This document shows, piece by piece, positions 25,649 through 64,000 of a stretch of 64,000 nucleotides of DNA. The notes below the pieces were generated by a model, which saw only the letters and a list, made by a program, of their open reading frames with translations, was not told where the DNA came from and made no database searches. Origin of the DNA: Monomorium pharaonis (taxonomy: Eukaryota > Arthropoda > Insecta > Hymenoptera > Formicidae); contig NC_050468.1 in the NCBI RefSeq assembly GCF_013373865.1, positions 22,462,774 to 22,526,773 on the forward strand. Reading direction: 5' to 3'. The translations under genes and the position numbers were made by a program. Every line of letters begins with the position of its first letter. The stretch's first letter is position 1.

Positions 25649-27194
25649 ATATCCTTTTTTATGACATTATAGTGCAATTTGAGGTTAATATACTTTTCTT
25701 AAAGTTTAAAATGATTATGTTGACACGTTATACTAAAAAATTAATAAAAAATGCATTGGTAGCTCTTATTGTTTATTAAACTTATATGAATTTTCTACAT
25801 TTTATTGTTTATAGTACTTTGACAAACATGAATACGTGATCACAGTTAAAATTAACTCAATACAATTATAAAGCAAAATATTTTGATATATGTCTGTCTA
25901 TTGTTTTTAAGTGTATTTTATATATTATTATATATTATTATACATTGCATTGTTTATTGGTATAATTTAATACTTGTGACATAACTGATCTTGAAGATAT
26001 CCTTATCTGATAAACACGTATACAGATTCAGGACAACTTATGTGCATTTTATGCAAATCAGTCGTGCGTAGTGAAACAGTTTGGCCTGTTCACTTAAATT
26101 CCAAGGTACACAAGGATAATGTTGTATTAGCGAAACAGACTAAACTAGAAACGGAGAACACTGTCAAAGCGTCAAATGTTCAAACATTTAAAAGACCTCC
26201 CTCTCCATCTCAAAATACTTCTGCGAATAAAAAGATAAAAGGAATATTAAAAAATTCAACCCAGCCAGTATCACAGGTCAACTTAAATTTACCAGCAGAT
26301 TTTTTTGATGATAATTCAAAACAAGTTAATAGTGCATCCGCTATAACACAAAAGTTAGAAAGTAAAGAAAGAGATTCCGTTGTTAATACTGTCGATATAC
26401 AGCATGTAGAAGAGGAAGAAAAAGAAAAAGAGAAAGACAAAGTAAAAGATACAAATCTAGCTGTTCTTCCAGAAGGCTTTTTTGACGACCCAGTGATGGA
26501 TGCTAAAGTAAGAATGTAAAGATAAATTATAGCAGCAGATATTAAAATTTATATTAATGTACAGTATAAAAGTATATTTATAACAAATTTTATAAGTATA
26601 AATATACTAACGAAAATACAAAAAAAATTAAAATATATTTTAGATAAATTATATTATAGCAAATGTTATACTTATTTTAGTACAGTAATATATTTGTCTT
26701 ATTTAAAAATTTAACAATTAAAAAATTGTTTTATTTTTAATCACTGTATTGTATAGGTTCGTAATGTTGAATACAAAGACCCTATTGAAGAAGAATGGGA
26801 GAAGTTTCAAAAGGAAATTAAGGAAGAAACTGCGCAATCCGCACAAATTATAGCTGATGATCAGGAGGAGGCTACAACAGAAAGGCAATTGGATGAAATA
26901 GAGGAACAAATTAGGCATTGGTCTAGGTAATCTTTTTAACAATAATAAGTAAAATTATTTTTAATCTTATGTTATTAAAATTTTTTTAATATGCATGTAT
27001 AAGAAAATTAATTATAATTGATTGTAAATTAATTGTAAATTAATTTTCATAAAAGAGTAATGGATCTTGCAAAACGTATGGAACAAGTACAGGGTACTGA
27101 TAGAAAGCAAGAAAATAATGATGATGTATCAAGTGGTGACGAAGCTGAATTCGACGAGTTTCTCGACTGGCGAGCAAAAAATTCATATAAATGA
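25545..27194 (+). CDS. ZNF830: ZNF830/CCDC16-like zinc finger protein (4 exons, 300 aa)
   Basis: Joining 25545-25648, 26018-26507, 26757-26926 and 27056-27194 gives one 301-codon frame including the stop. What is seen: a short basic N-terminus with the SPLAKY motif (31-36), a matrin-like C2H2 finger (C44, C47, H60, H66), a low-complexity Ser/Lys/Glu linker, two LPxxFFDD motifs (about 126-133 and 185-192), a Glu-rich coiled-coil stretch over exon 3, and an acidic C-terminus ending near DEAEFDEFLDWRAK. The family's hallmarks (SPFAKY, LPEGFFDDPEVDARVR, terminal DWR) are all present in order. Vertebrate ZNF830 is a nuclear protein tied to spliceosomes and genome maintenance; that role here is inferred. 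It is somewhat shorter than the human protein (about 370 aa), mainly in the linker. It converges with the minus-strand membrane protein gene. The start is the first in-frame ATG after an upstream TAG. Identity is secure; exact linker splicing is very likely. Confidence 0.93.
25649..26017 (+). other. U12-type AT-AC intron in the ZNF830-like gene
   Basis: A 369-nt intron starting ATATCCTTTT and ending AAACAC. A branch-like TCCTTATC lies about 12 nt before the terminal AC; it matches the U12 branch consensus TCCTTRAY except at one base. Splicing rebuilds Lys35 (AA+G) followed by Tyr36, restoring the conserved SPxAKY...GQL alignment without loss. A GT-AG alternative (donor at GGTGTAA in exon 1, acceptor at tacag/26025) keeps frame but deletes the conserved IDSPLAKY block. 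Confidence 0.88.
26018..26507 (+). CDS. ZNF830: ZNF830-like exon 2
   Basis: Carries the last base of Lys35 through Lys198: the zinc finger (CxxC with H-x5-H), the Ser/Pro and Lys linker, and both LPxxFFDD motifs. It ends GCTAAA|GTAAGA, phase 0. Confidence 0.93.
26757..26926 (+). CDS. ZNF830: ZNF830-like exon 3
   Basis: Starts after gtatag with V199 and continues the VRxVEYKDPIEEEW block, a Glu/Lys-rich predicted coiled coil. It ends TCTAG|GTAATC, phase 2. Confidence 0.9.
27056..27194 (+). CDS. ZNF830: ZNF830-like exon 4 (terminal)
   Basis: Begins after cataaaag, completes Arg255 and reads to TGA at 27192-27194. It encodes the acidic SSGDEAEFDEFLDWRAK end typical of the family. Confidence 0.92.
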
Positions 27195-27335
27195 AAAATT
27201 TTATGTATCTAACAATTCTGTAAATATTATTCTCTATCCTTTTTAGATTTATTTGTATAAATTGATAAGGTTTTTCTTAATTAATTTACATTTAATGCAT
27301 CCTTTTCCTTTATTGTAAATGAATTCTTTAAAAAT

Positions 27336-27341
27336 AATAAA
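27336..27341 (+). terminator. Candidate polyadenylation signal of ZNF830-like gene
   Basis: AATAAA about 140 nt after the stop, in AT-rich DNA with T-rich sequence downstream. It is the first clear hexamer after the coding end. Confidence 0.55.
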
Positions 27342-27359
27342 TATATCTTATTTCTATTT

Positions 27360-28159
27360 TCTAAAGGGACGCGTTACGCAAGAATGTATCACAAAGAGGA
27401 TTTAAAAAATATTAAAACTTATAATTATATATTTTTTTACTTGAAAAAAGAAATATTACTTTATCATTCATTACAATTAGTATTTTCCTTCTAATTAAAT
27501 ATTACAGTTGGAATTTTTAATATTTTTTATATCTTGTATCTTTTAAATCTTGTTATTTTTGCTAGTTATCAAGAAGGAAAATTAAATTAATGCATGTTGT
27601 ATACAGTGTATTAAGATTTTATTAAAACGAATTTGAAGAGTCAGAATAATTGAATTTTAGATACATTTGTTATAGATTACTCATTTGATCGTCGTAAGCT
27701 ATATAATATGAAAAGTATGATATAAAGTTACAAGGTACGCTAAGCCGCTATAATAAAGTTAATACAAGTAATTACGATGTAGATCACGTAATTTGACGAT
27801 ATTCATTTTGTTTTTGCACATACTGGACTTTATAAAATATTCTGAAAATCTGAGAAAGAGGGACTCGCGTTTATATTTTACCCGCACCCAATCTCATACC
27901 GTGTCTTTTAAACATAACGCTTCACACTTTCAAATTATTTCTGGTACCAATTCTTCGACCTACAATATGATTGCAAGTGAGAATTTCTTGGAATTCCGGT
28001 TGCTTTCTAAAAACCATCGCTACGTAGATATTCTTAGAGATTATCAATTAGCATTGTAACATAGAGCTTATTTATAGTTTTAATCAATATTTACGCTTAG
28101 ATCAGTAATTTACGCGTCATCGGTGCAAGTACATACATACATAAATACATATGCGCGCG
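27360..28159. other. Space between the convergent genes
   Basis: AT-rich to about 27780, then a short mixed stretch before the TG microsatellite. The distal end of the EB-like transcript may lie here. Confidence 0.4.
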
Positions 28160-28188
28160 CGTGTGTGTGGTGTGGTGTGGTGTAATGT

Positions 28189-28275
<87 letters not shown>
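28160..28275. repeat. (TG)n microsatellite
   Basis: Imperfect GTGTGG start, then an uninterrupted TG run 28191-28275. Confidence 0.98.
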
Positions 28276-28277
<2 letters not shown>

Positions 28278-30634
28278 CTCGGCATATGTATGTATGTATA
28301 TATACTTATTTTCTATCATTTTGAGAACGCGTACTATTAAAAATGTATATCCTATGATCAGATCACAATGTGTCGTGAGTACCGTTGACGATTTGCTAAT
28401 CGAGCAACGGTAAGACAGACAGAAGTAATTCTATCTATCTTGTGAATAATAATAAATAGCAAGCACAAAGTTTAAAGGTACGTATAATATGACGAATTTT
28501 AGAGATCCGCAAAAGCTTATTCAATAATAGAGTATTAATACCATATGCCGCATAGTCTTTTGAGAGCAAGCAGTTTTAGCGATCAAATTTCATCGCTTAT
28601 GAGAAGAAACAACTTACTTCGTCGGCTTACAAGCTACAATATATCGCGCGGCAATTAATATTTATCTGTGTGTAGGAATATATGATTTTGGGTGACAATA
28701 TATTCGTGCTGAGTTCGAAGATACGTAAAAATTCGTAAGGTAAATTACAATTATTCGCATTGTACTCGATGAAGGATCGTTTTTTTTGAGATTATTAAAA
28801 AATACGATCGCGATCGCGTGCTCATAATTAAAATGATCATCGTTTATACCAAGTGTGTTGACTATGTGTCGCCGTTCCTCGGAGGACAGGTCATTGACGT
28901 CTACAATTTCAGGACATGATCTTTAAATCCGCGACACTTTGAATACCTATGGGACACTAGATCGAAACTAATCGATATCAAATAGAGAGATCTTTCTTCT
29001 GAATTATTCTGAACTTCTCCAAATTTGCATGCCCTAGACAGAAACTAATTCTTCATCGTTTCTAAGAATCGACAGCGATTTTTCCTAATCGCGACTATAT
29101 ATTGGTCAGTAAACAATAGTAGATTATTTGCATAGTTTGAAATTTTCTTTATATTCGATTTTTCCTGTGAAATATTTTTCTAGGAACGGGCGATGATCCA
29201 AACACTTCCCCATATTTGGATCACGGCATCGCGTTCCTCCTAGTATTCACATTTACATTATCTATTTCTCATTACGATATCAAGAAAATCTTGACCGTTC
29301 TAATCTACAGTTATCATTGCTATTAATTTGGTCGTTGAAAAGATTCGCGACTGCTTCAGCAGTTAGGAATCCGTAATCGATTAATGATAGCGCAATGAAT
29401 CGGTTTGGCACGCGATAATGCGCAATGCAAAACACTTTTTAAATGCATACCACAAATTTGCTAGAATTATTTAGTCTCCCGTTTACAAGTTGTTCAGTGA
29501 ATAATAATGCTTGCGGGAGCTGACAATTAAAATCGAAACTATCTGATTATACATTTTGAGACGCGTCTGTGTGTAAAAAGAAATTAGTTCTAACAAGAGA
29601 ATGTCATAATTACATATTGTTCATTTATCATCGAATAAATCGATCCGTCAAACATCGAGGAAAATTACTTACAACATTACAAAGTACTTAGCGCTAGAAA
29701 ATGTTATATTTTATCTTTTTTTTTATCATCGAGCTTCTGCCAAGAAAGGAGTAGAGTAGAGTGTGCAAAAAGTACTTAATTCCTTAATTCGTTTAAAGTT
29801 AGAGACTTACAAAAGTGAGCGAGCGTTTTTGAGTGATAAAGAATAGGCACTCTGCTTGATCCGTTTTGCTTTTTCATTTTTTTTCATCTTTTCCTTTGTT
29901 TCTTTAAGAGCGGAGAAAAACATCTGCGCGCGAACTTGCTCGCGAATACACTCTTAATAAGTGATATATCGGATTAAAATATATACTATAGAATATCATA
30001 TATCCGCATCGTCGAAGCGTCAACTCTATAGATGAGATATCCTGAAGCTCGAGAAAAATTCATTAGGATTTTGTGCAGATCATTTTGCGCGATGGATCGT
30101 GTGTGTGTGTGCTCGTTAGACTTACTGTACGTAATACCCTAGGTAGAAGAGGAACGTCAAGCGCCCTGAAAAATCGCGCGATCCCGAACAGAAACCTTCC
30201 CCGAATTTCGATCCCGGACCGTCCCGATTTTTCGACGGTGACGTCGGTCAATGGTTCGATCTGTTAAGATCACCAAACTTACACGCTAGATATACTTATT
30301 CACGAATACGATCAGATTCTGCCTGGCCGTTATCTATTAGATTTTGGCCATCTCACGTACACATGCACGCGCACGCACGCATCTCTTATGTGAAGCATCA
30401 TCGCCGCGTTAAAAGTAATACTATCGATAACGATGCTTTCCCTTTGATTCGCGCGCGGATGCGCGAACCTATGGATAGTCGTAGGATGCATATCACGAAT
30501 AAAGACGAATTTAAACGCGGACGATGTCAGGTGCGGGGCGACAATACCCTAAGCGAGTCATTTCGTTCGACACTCCTCATGAGGATAGGAGCGATTATAA
30601 CGACAGCAATGATACTACTGCTACTATTAATTAA

Positions 30635-30661
30635 AATAATAATAATAATAATAATAATAAC
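30635..30661. repeat. (AAT)n microsatellite
   Basis: Nine-unit AAT run in the presumed 3' UTR. Confidence 0.95.
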
Positions 30662-33600
30662 AGTGACAATAACAATAATCACGATAATGCCCGCGAGAAT
30701 AATTGCAGTTATGTGTTGTACGCAATAACACGAATCACAGAGTGGAGACAGTTACTAGGCATTACAGAAGTAATCTACATATAGTGCAGGTAGTGCCAAG
30801 CTTACATGAATAATCGTGTGTATACGCATTTATTAATATATCTTATAGATTCTTTCTCGTACGATAATTATACGTAACTGTGTGTATAATATATATATTT
30901 TTTTTGTATTCGTAATATATAAATTCGGTCGATAAATTTAGATCTATCTCTAGGAACGCGATAGCGCAGGCACTAAATTGTTGAGATACAATCGCACTGG
31001 GCTACGATCGCTCGTCTGTCCGCACAATTCTATCGGAATATGGACATTGCAAGCTTCCCGAAATACCGTAATGTACTCTTGTGCGATTAACAATAAGATA
31101 TTCGTATAAAGTCGCATGCGTCCAAACTTTTGTGTCGAAAGATGCGTGTAATCGCGCTGTTTGGTCGCTCTACACAAAGAGGTTCCTTCCTGCGTAATGC
31201 CAGACATGAGAATTTAACGGATTTCCATTGGACGTGAAAAATACACACGCAACATTCGCCAATACAATGCTGTATGTCATTACGATTTCTACGAAGCAGG
31301 CTACAAGCATTTTTCGAGCGATCGAGATGTGTGGGCAAAATTTGAGATGAAACTCAATTAACACGTGTCGCAGAGAAGAGAGGAGTTGTACGAGGCAAAA
31401 GCGATAATAAACGACTAAGCTTATGATAATATAATTAGCAACGTTCCCGCGCATGATCTTAAAATACTTACTCTAAATCTTAGAATTTCTTGTGTATTAT
31501 ATGTATGCGTACGCTTTTTGGACCGCTACAAACTAGATTCATCTTTTGATGTTTTTTTTTTTTAAGAATTAAATCTTAATATGTGTATATATTTCTTTTT
31601 TTTTTTTAATTTTACCTCTCTTTCTCTTGCTTAATCTCGATAATGAGGAGAAAAGCATAAATTTTCGAGTGCTAGTTGCCAGTGTTGCATCAACATCGAG
31701 CTCGACGAACATTTCCACCTGCGTGTTCAATAAATCAAATTTATCAATACACGAACATGAAAATTGGACTTCAAATATTCGTAAATTTAATTACTCGCGA
31801 GCTCGACGCGTTAGCGATAAGTTTGGCTGCGAGAAGAAATTCAATCGCGTGAATATTGCGAATCTCAATGCTAATCGCAATACATACTATTATATGAAAT
31901 GACCTACAAATATACGTGTCTATTGGTCATTCTACGAAGTTCCTTTGCCCGTTTAATTCGATAGAAACACGCGTAGTGTTTCACACAGATTTTTATCGAT
32001 CTTGTTGTAAAATGAAAACTTTTTAAAAGAAACAAAACATTTTTATTTGAATAAAGTTTCTCTAAAATTTCTTAGAGCTTTCTAAATTTTGCAATTCTTC
32101 GATTTTTTCTAAGTATATATCTGTAATACAATATATATTTATTTAAAAGAAACTCTCTTTTTGTTCTTTCCTCTCTATTTCTTTTTTTTCTCCAAATTCT
32201 CTAATATATTTCAATTTTGTTTGCCAATATTTAATGTAAATATTATAATAAACACTCCAATATAGACAAGAAAAAAAAACAAACTTTAAAAGAAACGTTT
32301 CTAAAGGAATTTTTTTAATTCATAAGCATACTATCTTTTTTTTCATTCTACGTGAAATCTGTACGCACCTCAAGGAAATGTCGTCTACTCATGCTCTGAT
32401 TACGTTTAATTGATGCGATTATCATTCAATGCTACGCTTATGATTGTAAGCTTAATATTCGTCAGATGCACTCTTAATCACCGCCGCGTGGCACCGCTTA
32501 CCGAATCCGGCAACGCATCTCACTTTCAATTTTGCACCGACGAAAACGTGCGACGTGCTATCTCCTCTGGTCCCTTTCGCGTTGGCTTGTCGCGAGCCAA
32601 TCGAGCCGCAGCGTTTCGCTTTCGATGTGAAGGACTAATCGATCTTGCGATTGTCGTCCTGCCACGTCTCGATCCCGCGGCGTCTCTCTCACACACACAC
32701 CGAAAAAAAAAAAAGAAACTTTCAGGGAAAAGGCATACGCGTCTGATCGTATCGATCATCGCATCGACACTGTGAATGACTTGTCCTCGCTTCAATTTCT
32801 AATGTAAGCTATACTGTGAGTTCGAGTTAGCAACTGGTCGAAGAAAATTATCATTATTGTATCATTCTTGTCACTTATACTTTTTTCTTAATAGTAACGA
32901 GAATTAGCTCCTGTACATGGACCGACGATTTACAGTCAGATGCAATCGCTATTCTCAGCATAACGGACCGTGTTGTATCACCGCATATATTTCCTCTCGA
33001 TGTATCCCGTGGGATATTCCGCGAGCGTGCATATTGCGTTCTCTATTGATATACAGATTGCCATACGGTAGTATCAATTACGTGTCACATATGTACATTA
33101 TATGCATTCCCGTTAAAACAGAACGATCAAGCGCGGTGCGGAGACCGCTTGGTCCGAAAGGTGCTCGCGTTACAAGTGTGTCTCGATAATTAATTGTCCG
33201 TCACCGCGATTATAATAACGCGCATTAATTTTTCTGAAACGATTGAAACGGATTACCACGGAGCGAAGGGATGAGAAATTGCATCGATAGACGGATGAAC
33301 AACAGAATTACGTCGCCACAGTATAAAGAGATATGATGATTTCCATCTCTCTTTCAACTTTAATCATGTTTTTTTCCCCCCCAAATAGAATCTCTCCTGA
33401 AATATCGTTTACGATATTTCGCAACTTACGCGTATTAAATTGCGCATACCAAATCGCTTTTTTTGTTAAACAAGTCTCTGTTCTCAAAACGGCTCGTTAA
33501 CATTCTGCCAAACCAATACAAACAACTAATTCACTACCTGATGTAGTTATACTGTAGATGTAGATCGCTAATCGTTCAGTTTTAGTCACAAATGCTATTG

Positions 33601-34044
33601 CTAAGAACAACATAATAGGCGTTCCGTTACGGACAGTTTACGTGTATCTTATAATGAGCTATGTTTCTTTTCTATCTTTGAAGTGACTTTTTGATTTAAT
33701 ATTCTATCAAATAAGATAATTAATTTTAAAAAATTAATGTTCTCTGATGATTGTTATTCAATTGTGTTCTCTTTTAAATCGAATCTATTAGATAGAGGAA
33801 TATTGAATTATATCAAAAGAGAGACACGCTGCGAAGACTCATCGCAATTAATCTATCGGATGTTCCTTCTGCTACTGTTAAAGCAGCGACGATAAGTACT
33901 TAGGCAATCCCAATTACTGATAATTTATACCCCGACCTCGTCGAGATTTCGACGTCGTCGGGCACGAGTCGTCGATATTTCGTCGCAACTTATGTAGGCG
34001 AAGTATTTACCAATGATATTTTGCATTATCGAACGTTATAAATT

Positions 34045-34050
34045 TTTATT
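34045..34050 (-). terminator. Candidate proximal polyadenylation signal of EB-like gene
   Basis: AATAAA on the minus strand about 210 nt after the stop. Further minus-strand hexamers occur at 32042-32047 and 30829-30834, so alternative ends are possible. Confidence 0.35.
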
Positions 34051-34260
34051 CCTACTTTTCAGCCACCGAACGGAAACGTGATGAAGACCGAGCGGGCCAA
34101 TTTATACGCGGGTTAAAGATATATATATATATTTTTTTTTACGGACGGCGATGTATGCAATGTAGAGAACGCCGCGCGTTAATCTATGTGAGACTAATGA
34201 TAAACGGGGGAAACGTGTGTGTGTTGTCGATCGGATCGTTAGTGCTAGGACGGTCCTATC

Positions 34261-63223
<28,963 letters not shown>

Positions 63224-64000
63224 CTCTACGACTGCTACTGGCCCCCCGGCAGGCCCACCACGCGGCACACCTGCGGCCTATGCACGGCACGCACGCACGC
63301 ACGCACCCGTACCTGCACGCCCACGCAGGTCAACCCTGCCTGGCCTACTTCCGGTATCACATCTCCGGCCGATCGCGGAGGCGCGCGCGATCGATGACGC
63401 GCATAGTCGCCACCGCGGAACCCGACGCCGTAGCTTTCTTCCTCTTTGTCTCTGTCTCTGTCTCCCTCCCTCTTGTCCGCCCGCGTGGATCACCCCCCCC
63501 CCTCCGCACCCTTGGTGATCTAGCGGTGTCCTCGTCGTTGAGAGCGACACGCCGCCGGCGCGTCCAGACGTCCTCGCTTGATCGCGAAGATTTGGCGCGC
63601 GTGATTCCGGATCAAACGACGGAGGCGCAGTCCGGACGAAGCCGAGATGGTGGGACTGATGATCGCGCGCTCGCGCCGTCGCGTCGTACGTGCGATTGTG
63701 CCGCGTAGCGGGAAGGCGCGGGCACCAAGCAACGACCGGCCTGACTCACCCCGACCGAGGGTCGTCGCGACGCCAGGGCGCCGGCGTTCTGCGCAATACG
63801 GCCGAGCCACGCTTCCACCCCCTCGATCACCCGCGTGTGATGTGGTATAGTGTGGTCTTGGTGTGAGCGGTGTTGCTCCGCGGCATCCACCCCCCTGTGG
63901 CCGCCCGCCGTCGCGTAGACGGCGACGAAGCGCAGTGCCTCTTGACACAATGAGTCATTTCTCGGGCAAGACCTGTCGGTGTACCGTTACCGTCGACGTC
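63224..64000 (-). promoter_or_regulatory. CpG-rich 5' region of the EB-like gene
   Basis: Very GC- and CpG-rich compared with the intron, beginning immediately upstream of the start codon; holds an (ACGC)n run at 63286-63304, a C-rich tract near 63490 and a TGAGTCA (AP-1-like) site at 63951-63957. Probably 5' UTR and promoter; no start site can be placed. Long open frames here reflect composition. Confidence 0.5.

Larger units (their letters stand above)
28280..34260 (-). other. Probable long 3' UTR of the EB-like gene
   Basis: About 6 kb directly after the stop of exon 6. It lacks recognisable transposons, is less AT-rich than its flanks, has no supportable ORF, and runs to the convergent ZNF830-like gene. 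Contains a 9-bp-stem hairpin at 33400-33421, an (AAT)n run at 30635-30661 and several T-rich and A-rich tracts. The alternative is ordinary intergenic DNA. Confidence 0.4.

Noticed and set aside
25608..26025. GT-AG alternative for the first ZNF830-like intron
   Set aside because: It keeps frame but removes the conserved IDSPLAKY block and has a poor donor; the AT-AC join keeps the whole alignment.
28097..28413. Poly(His-Thr) and poly(Cys-Val) frames
   Set aside because: Translations of the TG microsatellite.

Overview
The window is eukaryotic and most likely from an insect, probably a hymenopteran such as an ant. It is AT-rich and gene-poor, with split genes, GT-AG introns plus one AT-AC intron, CpG-rich islands inside AT-rich DNA, long dinucleotide microsatellites, a Helitron and several TA-flanked hairpin MITEs. 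Species assignment is inference. No rRNA, tRNA, CRISPR array or prokaryote-style operon was seen.

Two protein genes can be assembled exon by exon. (1) Plus strand, 25545-27194: a four-exon, 300-residue ortholog of zinc finger protein 830 (ZNF830, also called CCDC16). Its first intron is a textbook U12-type AT-AC intron. (2) Minus strand, 63223 down to 34261: a six-exon gene of about 29 kb. It predicts a 317-residue single-pass membrane protein with a signal peptide, two tandem six-cysteine EB-like modules (each on its own phase 1-1 exon), one transmembrane helix and a Ser/Arg-rich cytoplasmic tail. The donor after the transmembrane exon overlaps an in-frame stop, so keeping that intron would give a tail-less form. 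The two genes are convergent. The space between them (about 28.3-34.26 kb) looks like a long 3' UTR of the second gene.

Layout: 1-18.5 kb has no supportable gene. It alternates AT-rich DNA with unique CpG-bearing islands and holds a foldback-like DNA transposon (5450-6840) with a 153-bp tandem array and a 10-bp target-site duplication, and a nested inverted-repeat element (8143-8682). 18.5-20.35 kb is a CpG-rich, promoter-like island for an unidentified transcript. 20.35-25.4 kb is AT-rich and carries a Helitron (22172-23622) with a roughly 41-copy 10-bp minisatellite. 25.5-27.4 kb is the ZNF830 gene. 28.3-63.2 kb is the EB-like gene, whose 21.5-kb first intron carries MITEs, microsatellites and old tandem duplications. 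63.2-64 kb is its CpG-rich 5' region.

The two genes have no obvious shared pathway: one is a nuclear, splicing-associated zinc-finger protein and the other a cell-surface protein. Most other open frames are chance readings of CpG-rich or simple-repeat DNA.
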